A DNA stretch of 64,000 nt from Providencia alcalifaciens (GCA_025961275.1 JAOQNJ010000001.1:4175353-4239352), one strand, 5' to 3'; counted from the first letter of the stretch, positions 43,910 to 54,959 are shown. The notes: generated by a model not told the origin, from the sequence alone. Program-made: numbers and translations.

Positions 43910-46261
43910 TCAAAAGAGCAAAGTTATCTGCCCAGTTAAGATTGTATCAAAATCGTCTTGTAAAAAGGGCAATATAGCATCTGCAATAGGTTTTATTTGC
44001 TTTAGGATATAGTGTTCATAATCTGGGCGAGCAGTGATAATTTCAAGGGGCTCGGGGCCTGCTTGAGTAATAATATAGCTTATCCAACCACCATTTTGGT
44101 ACTGCTGCGGGCGCTGAAGTTTTAAATTATAATCATCCGCTTGGCGAGCAGCTCTCACATGAGGGGGAACATTACGCTGATAATCAGAGAGTTTTCTGCG
44201 CAGACGTTTACGATAAACTAAGCGTTCATCGTACTCCCCATTACGGATAAATTGTACATATTCGCGAATAAATTCACGGTAAGGTTGGCGATGAAAAATT
44301 CGCGTATATAGCTCTTTTTGGAAAATTTGTGCAAGAGGAGTCCAATCTGAGCGAATAGTTTCTAAGCCTCTGAAGACCATCTTGTCACCACTGAGCCCCG
44401 CATAACGCTTTTTACTTCCAGATTCTGAGCCGCGAATAGTTGGCATAAGAAAACGCCGATAATGGGTTTCATACTCAAGTTCTAAAACGCCTTCTAATTG
44501 CCACTCATCATGCAGATGCCGCTTCCACCAGCCATTTACGTAGTCTCGCAACTCAAAACCTATTCTTTGTGCCTGTTCTTGTGTGTGAGCTTCTTTTAAC
44601 CAGACAAAGGTTGAATCTGTGTCCCCGTAAATCACTTGATAGCCGCGAGATTCAATCAACTCTTTCGTAATACGCATAATTTCATGCCCGCGCATTGTAA
44701 TAGAAGCGGTGAGGCGAGGATCAAAAAAACGGCAGCCTTCTGCACCAAGTACACCAGCAAAGGCATTCATAATAATTTTTAAGGCTTGAGAAAGAGGAGC
44801 ATTGTTCTCTTTTTTTGCTTTGTCACGCTCTTGCCAGATATGGCTCACAATATCCGGTAAGCAATGTACTGTGCGTGAGAACCAAGCATTGCGAAAACCT
44901 GAAATGGAATGCTGTTTTTCTGGATGCGCAAGCCCCTCAATCATCCCTGCGGGGTCAATCAAAAAAGTACGAATAATCGATGGATACAGGCTTTTATAAT
45001 CAAGAACGACAACGGAATCATATAAACCTGGCTGTGAATCCATCACAAAGCCACCGGGGTTATGTTGTAGTTTTTGTTCGTGTAGATTCGGGGCAATAAA
45101 TCCAAGGCGATGTAGTCGCGGAATATACAAATGGGAAAAAGCGGCAACAGATCCGCCCATACGATCAACAGCAAGTCCTGTTACTGCTGAGCGCTCTTGT
45201 AAAAACGCCATTAAATCGGTTTTTTCAAAGATGCGATGAACCAAAATACAGTCTTGAATATTATAGTGTGCAAGAGCGGGCTTATCATGCTGGAAACGGC
45301 GATTGATCTCATCCATTCGGTCATAAGGCGTATTGATAGCCTTACCTTCACCAAGTAACGTTTGAGCGACAGATTCGAGACTAAAAGAGGGAAAATGCCA
45401 CGTGGCTGCTTTTAAGGAGTCGATACCATCAATAATTAGACGACCGTCAGCAGATGCAAAAAATACACCTTGCTTAAAGCCATGTTCTCGCCATTCGAGT
45501 TTTCTTCCATTCCGACCAAATAATAGTGGAATGCCATAGCGTTCAGCATGCTTTTGCAGAACATTTAAATCGAATTGAATTAGGTTCCAACCAATGATGG
45601 CATCAGGATCATACTGTTGCAGCCATTCATTCAGTTTATCGAGCAATTGTGGGCGACTATTGACGTAAATTAGGCGATGTTGATTGTTAAGTGCAGGACC
45701 TTGCTCAGGTCCCAACATAAAGACGACCTCATCACCACAACCGGATAAACCAATCGAATATAATTCACCATGCTGGCTAGTTTCGATGTCTAAAGACACG
45801 GCTTTGATTGTTGGGCGGTAGCCTTCGCAAGACTTTAGCTGATACTCACCTTGTTGATTACGAGAAAACCACACAGGTGCGGTAATAAAACGCTCCATCA
45901 AATAGCGTTCACTGGGCCGAATATCGGTTTCGAGAATTTCAACGCCAAACTCTAGACAATTTTTTTCAAGATTTTGTAACTGACGATATTGTTGGCAGTA
46001 AATGGCATACACTTTTTCACGGCGAAAGTCAGTTAATGCAACAGGACGATAGACAATATTCGCTTGCCCATCCAATAAGTGTTTCACGGTGGGTAACGAC
46101 GAAATAGGAATAAAGCCAACGGCTTGTTGGTTAGGAACTGTGACTTTTCGAGGACCGTCGTCTGTGAGTAACCAATAGCTCACCTCAACCCCTTGACGGG
46201 TATCCTTCCAGTGGCGACTCAAAATAAAGCCTTTTTCAGCAGGAGACATAGGTTGAGGCAT
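43910..46261 (-). CDS. polB: DNA polymerase II (family B, SOS-associated) with atypical motif B
   Basis: Pol II takes part in replication restart and translesion synthesis. The exonuclease motifs look intact: Exo [13 protein letters not shown], Exo II NLIQFDL, Exo III YNIQDC. Motif A is [12 protein letters not shown] and motif C is YGDTDST. Motif B reads NAFAGVLG: residue 502 (codon GCT at 44756-44758) is alanine where E. coli Pol II has tyrosine (NAFYGVLG). The frame is open further upstream, but the ATG at 46261 ([18 protein letters not shown]) fits the E. coli start; the ribosome site is weak. The product is 783 residues, the E. coli length. A LexA-like site lies upstream. Confidence 0.95.
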   Translation of the reverse strand: MPQPMSPAEKGFILSRHWKDTRQGVEVSYWLLTDDGPRKVTVPNQQAVGFIPISSLPTVKHLLDGQANIVYRPVALTDFRREKVYAIYCQQYRQLQNLEKNCLEFGVEILETDIRPSERYLMERFITAPVWFSRNQQGEYQLKSCEGYRPTIKAVSLDIETSQHGELYSIGLSGCGDEVVFMLGPEQGPALNNQHRLIYVNSRPQLLDKLNEWLQQYDPDAIIGWNLIQFDLNVLQKHAERYGIPLLFGRNGRKLEWREHGFKQGVFFASADGRLIIDGIDSLKAATWHFPSFSLESVAQTLLGEGKAINTPYDRMDEINRRFQHDKPALAHYNIQDCILVHRIFEKTDLMAFLQERSAVTGLAVDRMGGSVAAFSHLYIPRLHRLGFIAPNLHEQKLQHNPGGFVMDSQPGLYDSVVVLDYKSLYPSIIRTFLIDPAGMIEGLAHPEKQHSISGFRNAWFSRTVHCLPDIVSHIWQERDKAKKENNAPLSQALKIIMNAFAGVLGAEGCRFFDPRLTASITMRGHEIMRITKELIESRGYQVIYGDTDSTFVWLKEAHTQEQAQRIGFELRDYVNGWWKRHLHDEWQLEGVLELEYETHYRRFLMPTIRGSESGSKKRYAGLSGDKMVFRGLETIRSDWTPLAQIFQKELYTRIFHRQPYREFIREYVQFIRNGEYDERLVYRKRLRRKLSDYQRNVPPHVRAARQADDYNLKLQRPQQYQNGGWISYIITQAGPEPLEIITARPDYEHYILKQIKPIADAILPFLQDDFDTILTGQITLLF

Positions 46262-46306
46262 AAGGAGACTCGCATAAAAATTCAACGAGTCTACTATACG
46301 TGAGAG

Positions 46307-46322
46307 GTGTGATTTTATACAG
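46307..46322 (-). promoter_or_regulatory. candidate LexA (SOS) box of polB
   Basis: On the minus strand the sequence reads CTGTATAAAATCACAC, preceded by TA. The LexA consensus is CTGT, eight bases, ACAG; only the final base differs. The site is 46 bases upstream of the polB ATG, as expected for an SOS-controlled gene (polB is a LexA regulon member in E. coli). Confidence 0.6.
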
Positions 46323-46439
46323 TATTTTTTGTCGTGCGATTTGGTGATATTAAACTTAAAAAAGTGCCAAATTGTCACTTTTTTAAGTTTTTTAATAATA
46401 GTCTGGTGCTAGGAGTGTTTATCTTTGAAGGTCAATTTT

Positions 46440-46590
46440 TATTCGAATTACACGCATTTTAAGCAAGGCGAGTGGCTCACCGCCTAGTGAACTAGGCAAG
46501 AGTCGCTCAACACAGCGAAAAATCACGTTTAATCGAACCCGAAGGGCGCTTTTCATTGACGGTCTAGGGGTTTTGGTGATGTTATTTTAG
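46440..46590. repeat. palindrome-rich intergenic segment
   Basis: It contains a perfect hairpin GCCTAGTGAACTAGGC and flanking half-similar blocks (GAGTGGCTC and GAGTCGCTC). It resembles intergenic mosaic repeats rather than a coding sequence. Its function is unknown, and no T-tailed terminator is evident. Confidence 0.4.
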
Positions 46591-46594
46591 GCCC

Positions 46595-46678
46595 CTAAGT
46601 ACGTGATATAATTATGTTGCTGTTATTTAAACCGATTGGTGCGGTAAAAATCAGCAGCAAAGATAAACAGCCCCTAAG
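46595..46678. repeat. dispersed repeat, copy 2 (3' of thiQ)
   Basis: This is similar to 3925-4010 in both sequence and position: it directly abuts the stop codon of a leftward gene. The copy is bracketed by direct CCCCTAAG motifs (near 46,592 and 46,670). Confidence 0.5.
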
Positions 46679-46680
46679 GT

Positions 46681-47385
46681 TCAATTGGCTTTTGTAATAC
46701 CAAGTAACTGCGAAGCAGGGGTTGTTCCTGCCAATAATGCGCTAGTACTGCCATCATAGGCGATAGTACCATCCGCTATTACCAGTGTGCGAGGGGCAAT
46801 TTGCAATGCATCTTCGACATTATGGGAAACCATAACCAGTGTGATGGCCTTTAATTGGCACACTTCATTTAGTAGCAATAGCATCTCATTGCGTAAAGCA
46901 GGATCGAGTGCAGAAAATGGCTCATCCAATAGCAAAATAGGTTGCTGGCGGATGAGACAGCGAGCCAATGCTGCCCGTTGACGCTGACCACCAGATAACT
47001 GTGCGGGTAGCCTATCAAGATACTCAAAAAGGCTAACTTGCTCTGCTATCTGCTCAACTTGAGCTATTTGCTCTCGATCTAATCTCAGCCCTGGATGTAA
47101 GCCTAATCCAATATTTTGCTTTACAGATAAATGAGCAAATAGATTGTTTTCCTGAAAAAGCATCGAAACTGGGCGCTTAGCAGGTGGGGTAAAAGTATGA
47201 TTATGCCCATTTAATTGGATAGAACCACTTTTGGCAAATTGAAAACCGCTAATCAGACTTAGTAGTGTACTTTTACCCGCCCCACTAGGCCCCATCACGG
47301 CGATTCGTTCACCCGCTTCGATAGAGAAATCAAACAACATATTCAGATTGTCATACTGGTAATCTAATTGGTTTAATTTAATCAT
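46681..47385 (-). CDS. thiQ: thiamine ABC transporter ATP-binding protein ThiQ
   Basis: ThiQ powers uptake of thiamine and its phosphates with ThiP and ThiB. Walker A is GPSGAGKST, the signature [15 protein letters not shown], Walker [13 protein letters not shown] and the H-loop VSHN. The frame opens to 47427, but the ATG at 47385 ([12 protein letters not shown]) has AGGAAAG upstream and aligns with E. coli. Its start overlaps the thiP stop by 8 bases. The product is 234 residues. Confidence 0.95.
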   Translation of the reverse strand: MIKLNQLDYQYDNLNMLFDFSIEAGERIAVMGPSGAGKSTLLSLISGFQFAKSGSIQLNGHNHTFTPPAKRPVSMLFQENNLFAHLSVKQNIGLGLHPGLRLDREQIAQVEQIAEQVSLFEYLDRLPAQLSGGQRQRAALARCLIRQQPILLLDEPFSALDPALRNEMLLLLNEVCQLKAITLVMVSHNVEDALQIAPRTLVIADGTIAYDGSTSALLAGTTPASQLLGITKAN

Positions 47386-48982
47386 TATTCTTTCCTGAAA
47401 TGCGTTCAAGTAGGCTAAATAAACCAAAACACAATAGAAGTAACACCATCGCTGTCACGGCACCATCATTCGTCCTATAAGCCCCTATTTGCTGATAAAG
47501 GTAGTAGGGTAATGTACGAAAATCTTCATTGCCAAATAGGGCAACCACACCAAAATCACCAATAGAAATAACACAAGCAAATGCGAGTGCTTGAGCTATT
47601 GGTTTTTTCAATGCTTTTAACTCGATGATACGTAATCGATTAAAACCACTTATTGCTAATGATTGGCAAAGTGGGTTATAGCGCTCAGCGAGATCTCGCA
47701 TTGGGTTTTCCAATACCTTCAGCGCATAAGGGATCGCAAGTAAGGCATTGGTCATAATGACTAATGCGTAAGGCGATTCAGGGATACCGATGGTTTCATT
47801 AAATAGAATAAAAAAACCGGTCGCTAGCACAATTCCGGGCATGGCTAAAATGACTAATCCACTGAGCTCCATGGCTTGCCCTAACTTGATTGCGCGACGT
47901 AAACGTAATTCGCGACTGCTCCATAGCAACATCATCGTTAGCAATACACAGAGCATGCCAGCACATAAGGCAATTAAGAGCGATGTAGATGCCGCTTGCC
48001 AAAGAGCATTTTGACTGAGCACTTCAATCAAGCGTCCATTTAATCCATCGACGATAATAGCGAACAGTGGCGGGAGTAATAACAAGATAGCTGCAATAAT
48101 CACGAGCGTATCACGTATACGACGAAATCTATTGTCAGCCGGGTCATACCAATGATTTCGCTGGCTATAACCAATCGAAAAAATGCTATTTATTTTTTGG
48201 CTGAGGAACATGAGTCCAATACAGAAAAATAGCTGAATTAAAGCAAGTATTGCGGCACGACTAGGGTCGAAGTCATAGCTTAATGCTTGATAAATTGCCA
48301 GCTCAATGGTGGTAGCTGCAGGACCACCACCCAGTGCCAGTACGGTGGCAAAGCTGGCAAAGCACAACATAAAAATCAGTGCGGCAGTAGGCAACATTTG
48401 TCTACGCAAATAAGGCCATTCAAGAATGCGAAATTGTTGCCACTCATTCAGCCCTAATTGTGCTGCAATTTGCCGCTGCTCAATAGCGATATTTTCCAAT
48501 GATTGCAGTAGCATACGTGTTGCAAGTGGCATATTAAAGAAGATATGTGCAAGCAGTATTCCTTTAAGCCCATAAGGTGAAAAATTGTAATCGATGCCAA
48601 ATAGTTGAAATAGCTGCGCCAGCCAACCCGTTTTTCCATAAATAGATAAAATACCAAATACGGCAACCAGAACTGGCAAAACAAGTGTCATAGCACAGAG
48701 TCGTAAGAACAGTATCTTTCCTGGAAAGCGTCTGCGATAGAGGGCACGTGCCAGTATGATCGCAGGAAGCACCGAAAATAGTGCCGACAAGAAGGCCTGC
48801 CAGAAAGTGAAGCCAATGACATGCCACAAGTAGCTATCATTAAAAACTTCACCAATAGAAAGATTAGGTGAAAAAAGCCACAGAGCGCCAAAAGCGAGCA
48901 GCGCAACACTGACTAATAAACCGGAAGCAAAAGCTCCCGGTAATAGAGACCAATTAATTAACGGCTGACGGCAGTTTGCCAT
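47378..48982 (-). CDS. thiP: thiamine ABC transporter permease ThiP
   Basis: ThiP is the inner-membrane channel of the thiamine importer, a fused double permease. About twelve hydrophobic segments are visible in two halves, each with an EAA-type loop (for example [23 protein letters not shown], shortened here to [15 protein letters not shown], and later [20 protein letters not shown]). I place the start at 48982 ([11 protein letters not shown]), which matches E. coli; the methionine four codons earlier is possible. It overlaps the 3' end of thiB by about 25 bases, which implies coupling. Confidence 0.93.
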   Translation of the reverse strand: MANCRQPLINWSLLPGAFASGLLVSVALLAFGALWLFSPNLSIGEVFNDSYLWHVIGFTFWQAFLSALFSVLPAIILARALYRRRFPGKILFLRLCAMTLVLPVLVAVFGILSIYGKTGWLAQLFQLFGIDYNFSPYGLKGILLAHIFFNMPLATRMLLQSLENIAIEQRQIAAQLGLNEWQQFRILEWPYLRRQMLPTAALIFMLCFASFATVLALGGGPAATTIELAIYQALSYDFDPSRAAILALIQLFFCIGLMFLSQKINSIFSIGYSQRNHWYDPADNRFRRIRDTLVIIAAILLLLPPLFAIIVDGLNGRLIEVLSQNALWQAASTSLLIALCAGMLCVLLTMMLLWSSRELRLRRAIKLGQAMELSGLVILAMPGIVLATGFFILFNETIGIPESPYALVIMTNALLAIPYALKVLENPMRDLAERYNPLCQSLAISGFNRLRIIELKALKKPIAQALAFACVISIGDFGVVALFGNEDFRTLPYYLYQQIGAYRTNDGAVTAMVLLLLCFGLFSLLERISGKNND

Positions 48983-49962
48983 AAACGAACCCATGTTTGA
49001 CGGTCTTTGGCAACTTCTTGCGCACTAAATTGTAATGATTTTTTAGGCAAAGGAAGCGCGTTATAAACTTCTGGTAATGGAATATCAATCACTGGATACA
49101 TCCAGTTGGTCGTCGGCAGTGTGTTTTGGAATTCAGGCGTCAGCATAAATTGTAAGAATTGCTTCGCTAACTCAGGTTGTGAGCTATTTTTAAGTCTTGC
49201 TGCGACTTCAACTTGCAAATAATGCCCTTCATCAAATAAGGCCGCTGCATAGTTATCTTTCTTATCATTCAGCATTTGGTAGCCCGGCGATGCGGTATAA
49301 CTCAAAACAAAGTCACCTTCACCTTTTAAGAACAGGCCATAAGCCTCACTCCAGCCTTTAGTCACTGTCAGTGTTTTACTCGCTATTTTTTGCCATGCAT
49401 CAGCAGAATTGTCACCATACAGCTTTTCAATCCATAACATTAACCCTAAACCAGGGGTGCTAGTACGCGGATCTTGATAAATAATTTTCCATGGCTGATT
49501 ACTATTTAATAGTTCATTCATGCTTTTCGGTGGGTTCTTGATCTTGTTGGTGTCATAGATAAAAGCAAAATAACCATAGTCATAGGGGATAAATGTTGAA
49601 TTTTTCCACTCGATAGGGAGTTTTAGCGCGTCAGTATTGATATCTGCTGGCACAAATAAACCCGTACTTTCAGCGGAATCAATAAGGTTGTTATCAAGAC
49701 CTAGAACGATATCGGCTTTACTTTTTACTCCTTCCATACGCAAGCGATTGAGAAGAGCAACGCCATCGCCAAGTGAAACAATTTTGAGTTCGCAACCGCA
49801 TTGCGCTTCAAAATTCTTTTTAATTTGTGGACCCGGCCCCCATTCAGCAGCAAATGAATCATAGGTATAAACGGTTAGAGTCGGTTTTTCTGCCCATGCT
49901 AACTGAGTAAAACTCAGGGCAGCGAGTGCGATTAATGATTTAGAGAGTGAATTTTTTAACAT
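48958..49962 (-). CDS. thiB: thiamine-binding periplasmic protein ThiB
   Basis: ThiB (TbpA) captures thiamine, TMP and TPP in the periplasm. The 334-residue product starts at 49962 with a signal peptide (MLKNSLSKSLIALAALSF, cleavage near AWAEK). The mature start KPTLTVYTYDSFAAEWGPGP is typical of the family, as are FIPYDYGYFAFIYD and the disulfide-type QCGC. The open frame extends into the riboswitch leader, but only this start gives a signal peptide. It is the first gene of thiBPQ under the TPP riboswitch. Confidence 0.95.
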   Translation of the reverse strand: MLKNSLSKSLIALAALSFTQLAWAEKPTLTVYTYDSFAAEWGPGPQIKKNFEAQCGCELKIVSLGDGVALLNRLRMEGVKSKADIVLGLDNNLIDSAESTGLFVPADINTDALKLPIEWKNSTFIPYDYGYFAFIYDTNKIKNPPKSMNELLNSNQPWKIIYQDPRTSTPGLGLMLWIEKLYGDNSADAWQKIASKTLTVTKGWSEAYGLFLKGEGDFVLSYTASPGYQMLNDKKDNYAAALFDEGHYLQVEVAARLKNSSQPELAKQFLQFMLTPEFQNTLPTTNWMYPVIDIPLPEVYNALPLPKKSLQFSAQEVAKDRQTWVRLWQTAVSR

Positions 49963-50035
49963 TTTTATTCCTGCGTTAGAAAGAAAATCACACAGGATTT
50001 GAGAGGGGACCGCAGCAGTTTGTAGCCGACGGCAG

Positions 50036-50114
50036 CTCAAATCCCTACGCCGGCATTGCCCGGATCAGGTTCTACGGGTTAATTCTCAGCCTAATATTTC
50101 GGCACCCCGTTGAG
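50036..50114 (-). promoter_or_regulatory. TPP riboswitch (Thi box)
   Basis: Read on the minus strand, the conserved blocks are ACGGGGTGCC, GGCTGAGA, ACCCGTAGAACCTGATCCGG and AATGCCGGCGTAGGGA. The closing helix pairs CTCAA with TTGAG. It precedes thiB by about 75 bases; the expression platform is not clear and may act on translation. Binding of thiamine pyrophosphate should reduce thiBPQ expression. Confidence 0.96.
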
Positions 50115-50169
50115 ACAATGGCTATTGTAGTGACTTCGCTGATATCTGCAAACTCTATTGATCTAACCG

Positions 50170-50225
50170 TTATACATCAAACTACAGTGTTGTTAACGAC
50201 AACTCGAATGATTTTGTGTATATAG
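50170..50225. repeat. short ERIC-like remnant
   Basis: A left end like TTATACATCAAACTACAG and a right end CGACAACTCGAATGATTTTG are separated by only a few bases. The shape is similar to the core-deleted copy at 35,966. Confidence 0.5.
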
Positions 50226-50291
50226 GTTTACCAGTTAGGGTATGTGTGAAACAATTAGCCATCTTTCAAATTTAGTTATTGAGGTAGTCTG

Positions 50292-50825
50292 GTGATCGAT
50301 GATGATGGCTACCGCCCGAATGTAGGCATTGTAATTTGTAATCGGCAAGGGCAGGTTTTATGGGCTCGCCGCTATGGTCAACATTCATGGCAATTTCCTC
50401 AGGGGGGAATTAACCCAGGAGAATCGCCAGAACAGGCTATGTACCGTGAATTGTATGAAGAGGTTGGCCTACAACGTAAAGATGTTAGGTTATTGGCTTC
50501 GACGCGCAATTGGCTGCGTTACAAATTACCCAAACGTTTGGTGCGTTGGGACACAAAACCTGTTTGTATCGGGCAGAAACAGCGTTGGTTTTTATTACAA
50601 CTTCAATGCAACGATGCAGATATAAACGTTCAGCGCAGTAAATCGCCAGAATTTGATGGCTGGCGATGGGTCAGTTATTGGTATCCTGTTAGGCAAGTTG
50701 TTTCTTTCAAACGGGAAGTATATCGACGAGTAATGAAAGAATTTGCACCAGTCGTTATGCCACTGCAGGAACAAAAATCGGCACAAAGAGCTGCCTTTGC
50801 TCACCGTAGGCGCGGGGCGAGATAA
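50292..50825 (+). CDS. rppH: RNA pyrophosphohydrolase RppH
   Basis: RppH removes pyrophosphate from RNA 5' ends and so triggers RNase E-dependent decay. The GTG start ([17 protein letters not shown]) aligns with E. coli. The Nudix box is [20 protein letters not shown] followed by VGL. Conserved [12 protein letters not shown] and [19 protein letters not shown] follow. Length 177, with a basic C-terminal tail. ptsP starts 4 bases past its stop. Confidence 0.96.
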   Translation: MIDDDGYRPNVGIVICNRQGQVLWARRYGQHSWQFPQGGINPGESPEQAMYRELYEEVGLQRKDVRLLASTRNWLRYKLPKRLVRWDTKPVCIGQKQRWFLLQLQCNDADINVQRSKSPEFDGWRWVSYWYPVRQVVSFKREVYRRVMKEFAPVVMPLQEQKSAQRAAFAHRRRGAR

Positions 50826-50829
50826 TATC

Positions 50830-53076
50830 ATGCTGATGCATCTACGTGAAATTGTCGAAAAAGTGGCAATGGCAACAAGCTTAGCCGAAGCGTTAGAAGT
50901 ATTGGTTAACGAAACCTGCGAAGCTATGCTGACTGATGTTTGCTCAATCTATTTGGCTGATCATTTACGCCAATGCTACTACTTAATGGCAACCCGCGGG
51001 TTGAAAAAACCTAGCGGGATTGCTATTCGCCTTGGATTTGATGAAGGCGTGGTCGGCGCTGTCGGGCGCCAATCTGAAATGCTTAATCTTGCCGATGTCC
51101 GTGAACATCCCGAATTCAAATACCTCCCCCAATTAAAAGAAGGTCAACTTAAAGCTTTTTTAGGTGTGCCTGTAGTTTATCGCCGGCAATTACTTGGCGT
51201 ATTAGTTGTTCAACAACGAGAGCGACGTTTTTTCAGCGAAACGGAAGAGTCATTTATGGTGACGCTGTCGATGCAGCTAGCTGTCATCTTATCTCAAGCA
51301 CAAACTAAAGGTATTTTTGGTCAATACAGACAAAGCCGTATTAAAGCAATTCCTGTATCTCAGGGGATCGTGATGGCTTATGGTTGGCAAGATACCTCAC
51401 AACCCTCATTTGATAGCATTTGTGAAGCAAGTGCTCTGAATGAAAATGATGAAAAACAGCGCTTAATGACTGCAATCGAAAATGCGGCTTCAGAATGTCG
51501 ACGTATTAGTAAACGTTTTATCGCAAACTCACAAAAAGAAAGTGCAGCAATTTTTGACCTCTATAACCACTTACTTCATGATCCTCAACTAAAAAGACGA
51601 TTATTTTCCGCTATAGAGCAGGGATCTGTTGCTGAGTGGGCGGTTAAAACCGTTATCGAAGACTATGTTGATCAATTCTCTCGTTTACATGATCTTTATT
51701 TGCGGGAGAGAGGGGCTGATTTGCGAGCACTTGGGCAGCGATTATTATTCCATTTAGATGATAGCCTAACGTTGACGGATCAGTGGCCTGAAAGCTTTAT
51801 TTTAGTTGCCGATGAACTTAGCGCGAGCTTACTGGCCGAAATGCCATTAAAGCAACTTGCAGGGGTGATTGTTCGTGATGGTGCAACGCATTCACATTCT
51901 GCTATTTTGATTCGTGCTATGGGCATTCCTGCCATTATGGGGGCGGATATTGATCCTTCCTTACTGCACAACCGCTTTTTGATTCTTGATGGCTATCGCG
52001 GTGAGGTCTTCATTGAACCTGAAAATATTATCGCTCAGGAATATAAACAAATTATTGCGGAAGAGGATGTCCTGAGCCGATTAGCGGAGGGGGCACTTGA
52101 ACAAGAAGTTATCCTTAAAAATGGTGAACAGGTTCATATTCATCTTAATGCAGGGCTCAGCCCGCGCTATGAACAACAGATAAATGTTGCCGTTGATGGT
52201 GTGGGATTGTACCGAACGGAATTACCATTCATGTTGCATAATGGTTTTCCATCTGAAGATGAACAGAAGCAGCTTTATCAAGAAGTATTACAGCTATTTG
52301 CCAATAAGCCTGTCGTACTTAGGACATTGGATATTGGTGCTGATAAGCAATTGCCTTATATGCCTATCAGCGAAGAAAATCCATGCCTAGGTTGGCGAGG
52401 TATTCGGGTCATGTTGGATCAACCTGAGATTTTTTTAATCCAGCTTAGAGCAATGCTGCATGCCAATCTATCTACACAAAATTTGCGCATTTTATTGCCG
52501 ATGATCACGAGTATCAATGAGGTGGATGAAGCCATCACATTGATAAAACGCGCAAGAGAAGAGCTCTGCGTTATACTAGATCAAGCTGTGCCAATGCCTC
52601 AAATTGGTGTGATGTTTGAAGTGCCTTCATTACTATTTTTACTTCCGGAGTTAAAAAAACGAGTAGACTACATTTCAATTGGCACTAATGATTTAACCCA
52701 ATACTTACTTGCGGTTGATCGTAACAATACCCATGTCGCGGCTATATACGATAATCTTCACCCTTCAATGCTCCGTTTTTTAGCTAAAGTGCACGAAGAA
52801 TGTAGTCGTATCGGCATGCCTGTTAGTGTTTGTGGTGAAATGGCTGGGCACCCTTTGGGTGTGATGGCATTGATAGCACTGGGGTATCGTTCTTTGAGTA
52901 TGAGCGGGAGAAGTGTGCCAAGGGTGAAGTACTTGATCCGTGGGTTGCAGCCTGAGTCGGTTGAAAAATTAGTCCCCGAGCTTCTAGAAGCCGAAACGAG
53001 TGACGCCATTAGGCAAATATTAAGTCTGTTTATGGAGACAAATGGACTCGGTGGCTTTGTTCGCGGCGGTATCTAA
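50830..53076 (+). CDS. ptsP: phosphoenolpyruvate-protein phosphotransferase PtsP (EI-Ntr)
   Basis: PtsP is enzyme I of the nitrogen-related phosphotransferase chain (PtsP, NPr, PtsN), linked to potassium and stress control. An N-terminal GAF domain (about 1-165) precedes the EI domains. The phosphorylated histidine is H356 in DGATHSHSA, the same number as in E. coli. PEP-binding segments are GLYRTELPFM, EENPCLGWRGIR and GTNDLTQYLLAVDRNNT. With the start at 50830 (MLMHLREIVEKVA) the product is 748 residues, the E. coli length. Confidence 0.96.
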   Translation: MLMHLREIVEKVAMATSLAEALEVLVNETCEAMLTDVCSIYLADHLRQCYYLMATRGLKKPSGIAIRLGFDEGVVGAVGRQSEMLNLADVREHPEFKYLPQLKEGQLKAFLGVPVVYRRQLLGVLVVQQRERRFFSETEESFMVTLSMQLAVILSQAQTKGIFGQYRQSRIKAIPVSQGIVMAYGWQDTSQPSFDSICEASALNENDEKQRLMTAIENAASECRRISKRFIANSQKESAAIFDLYNHLLHDPQLKRRLFSAIEQGSVAEWAVKTVIEDYVDQFSRLHDLYLRERGADLRALGQRLLFHLDDSLTLTDQWPESFILVADELSASLLAEMPLKQLAGVIVRDGATHSHSAILIRAMGIPAIMGADIDPSLLHNRFLILDGYRGEVFIEPENIIAQEYKQIIAEEDVLSRLAEGALEQEVILKNGEQVHIHLNAGLSPRYEQQINVAVDGVGLYRTELPFMLHNGFPSEDEQKQLYQEVLQLFANKPVVLRTLDIGADKQLPYMPISEENPCLGWRGIRVMLDQPEIFLIQLRAMLHANLSTQNLRILLPMITSINEVDEAITLIKRAREELCVILDQAVPMPQIGVMFEVPSLLFLLPELKKRVDYISIGTNDLTQYLLAVDRNNTHVAAIYDNLHPSMLRFLAKVHEECSRIGMPVSVCGEMAGHPLGVMALIALGYRSLSMSGRSVPRVKYLIRGLQPESVEKLVPELLEAETSDAIRQILSLFMETNGLGGFVRGGI

Positions 53077-53149
53077 TCTGTTTATTCACCTGCGCGTGAG
53101 CTATGTTATGATGCGCAATGATTTTAGTTTAACAAAAAAATGGTGAACG

Positions 53150-54049
53150 ATGAGTATCAGCTACTTAGCACTTCCAACAATTGATCCCATCATGTTTTCA
53201 ATTGGGCCAGTGTCGCTTCACTGGTATGGTTTTATGTACCTCGTTGGGTTCGTTTTTGCATTATGGCTAGCCGGACGCCGTGCAGCCAAGCCGAATAGCG
53301 GCTGGACAAAAAATGAAGTTGAAAATTTACTCTATATTGGCTTTGTAGGTGTTTTCATTGGTGGAAGGCTAGGCTATGTGTTCTTCTACAACTTACCCCT
53401 ATTTCTTGATAATCCGCTTTATTTGTTTAAAGTCTGGGATGGTGGAATGTCATTCCATGGCGGCTTAATCGGGGTTATTTGTGCAATGATGTGGTTTGCA
53501 CATCGTACTCGCCGTCGTTTTTTACAAGTCGCTGATTTTGTTGCGCCATTAATTCCTTTTGGTTTAGGTATGGGACGAATTGGTAATTTTATTAATGGTG
53601 AGTTATGGGGACGTGTAACGCTTGATACTCCATGGGCATTTTTATTCCCGCGTTCACAAAGCGAAGATATTCAACTTGCAGCCCAAGACCCATCCTTGTT
53701 ACCGATTTTAGAACAGTATGGTGTACTTCCTCGTCATCCATCACAGCTTTATGAGATGTTTTTAGAAGGAATAGTACTGTTCCTTATTCTGAATTTATTT
53801 GTGCGTAAGCCTCGCCCTATGGGGAGTGTCTCAGGCTTATTCCTGATTGGTTATGGTGCCTTCCGCATTATTGTCGAATTCTTTAGACAACCAGATGCAC
53901 AGCTGGGTTTATTTGGTGGCATCAGTATGGGGCAAATACTGTCTATCCCAATGATTATTATTGGTGTACTGATGATAATGTGGGCTTATAAATATGGTAA
54001 AAATATTCCTGCACACAAACCCGATAATAAACAAGTACCCAGTAAATAA
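53150..54049 (+). CDS. lgt: prolipoprotein diacylglyceryl transferase Lgt
   Basis: Lgt attaches diacylglycerol from phosphatidylglycerol to the lipobox cysteine of prolipoproteins in the inner membrane. The family signature is [14 protein letters not shown], and the essential histidine region is [11 protein letters not shown]. Seven hydrophobic segments are spread along the 299 residues. The C-terminal tail is polar. It directly precedes thyA, as in E. coli. Confidence 0.97.
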   Translation: MSISYLALPTIDPIMFSIGPVSLHWYGFMYLVGFVFALWLAGRRAAKPNSGWTKNEVENLLYIGFVGVFIGGRLGYVFFYNLPLFLDNPLYLFKVWDGGMSFHGGLIGVICAMMWFAHRTRRRFLQVADFVAPLIPFGLGMGRIGNFINGELWGRVTLDTPWAFLFPRSQSEDIQLAAQDPSLLPILEQYGVLPRHPSQLYEMFLEGIVLFLILNLFVRKPRPMGSVSGLFLIGYGAFRIIVEFFRQPDAQLGLFGGISMGQILSIPMIIIGVLMIMWAYKYGKNIPAHKPDNKQVPSK

Positions 54050-54107
54050 ATAATAGATTAAGGCTACTGTTGCAGATGCACAGTAGCCTGTAGAGTAGAG
54101 AGCCACT

Positions 54108-54959
54108 ATGAAGCAGTATCTTGAGCTATGTCAGCACATCATTAATGAAGGTCAATGGGTTGAAAACAAACGGACAGGTGTTCGTTGTTTAACAGTTATC
54201 AATGCAGATCTTGAATATGATGTTGCAAATAACCAATTTCCATTAATCACTACTCGTAAAAGCTTTTATAAGGCGGCCATTGCTGAGCTGCTAGGCTATC
54301 TTCGAGGTTATGATAATGCTGCTCAATTTCGGGAAATTGGCTGTAATACTTGGAACGCAAATGCCAATGACAACCAAGCTTGGCTAAACAATCCTCATCG
54401 TAAAGGTGAAGATGATATGGGGCGTGTATACGGTGTTCAGGGACGCTCTTGGCAACGTCCGGATGGTTCACACCTTGATCAGCTTAAAAAAGTCGTCGAT
54501 AACCTAAAAAATGGCATTGATGACCGTGCTGAAATTATCACTTTTTATAACCCAGGTGAATTTGAAATGGGCTGCTTACGTCCTTGCATGCACACACACA
54601 CCTTTTCACTTTTAGGCGATACACTTCACCTTACCTCTTATCAGCGCAGTTGTGACGTTCCACTCGGTTTGAATTTCAATCAAGTGCAATGTTTTGTTTT
54701 GCTAGCATTGATGGCTCGCATTACAGGTCACAAAGCAGGCAAGGCCTACCATAAAATTGTCAATGCACATATTTATGAAAATCAGTTGCCATTGATGCGC
54801 GATGTACAGTTAAAGCGTGAACCTTTCCCTTTGCCTTCATTATCAATAAATCCTCAAATTAAAACGTTGGAAGATATTGAAACTTGGGTGAGCACTGATG
54901 ATTTCACCCTTGAAGGGTATCAGTGTCATGAGGCTATCAAGTACCCCTTCACAGTCTAA
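54108..54959 (+). CDS. thyA: thymidylate synthase ThyA (283-residue type)
   Basis: ThyA methylates dUMP to dTMP with methylene-tetrahydrofolate. The catalytic cysteine is C160 in CLRPCMHTH, with the phosphate-site [13 protein letters not shown]. The 283 residues and segments such as [21 protein letters not shown] and [11 protein letters not shown] resemble the longer thymidylate synthase of Vibrio, not the 264-residue E. coli enzyme, which reads PCHAFFQF at the active site. The gene is in the normal lgt-thyA position. Confidence 0.95.
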   Translation: MKQYLELCQHIINEGQWVENKRTGVRCLTVINADLEYDVANNQFPLITTRKSFYKAAIAELLGYLRGYDNAAQFREIGCNTWNANANDNQAWLNNPHRKGEDDMGRVYGVQGRSWQRPDGSHLDQLKKVVDNLKNGIDDRAEIITFYNPGEFEMGCLRPCMHTHTFSLLGDTLHLTSYQRSCDVPLGLNFNQVQCFVLLALMARITGHKAGKAYHKIVNAHIYENQLPLMRDVQLKREPFPLPSLSINPQIKTLEDIETWVSTDDFTLEGYQCHEAIKYPFTV

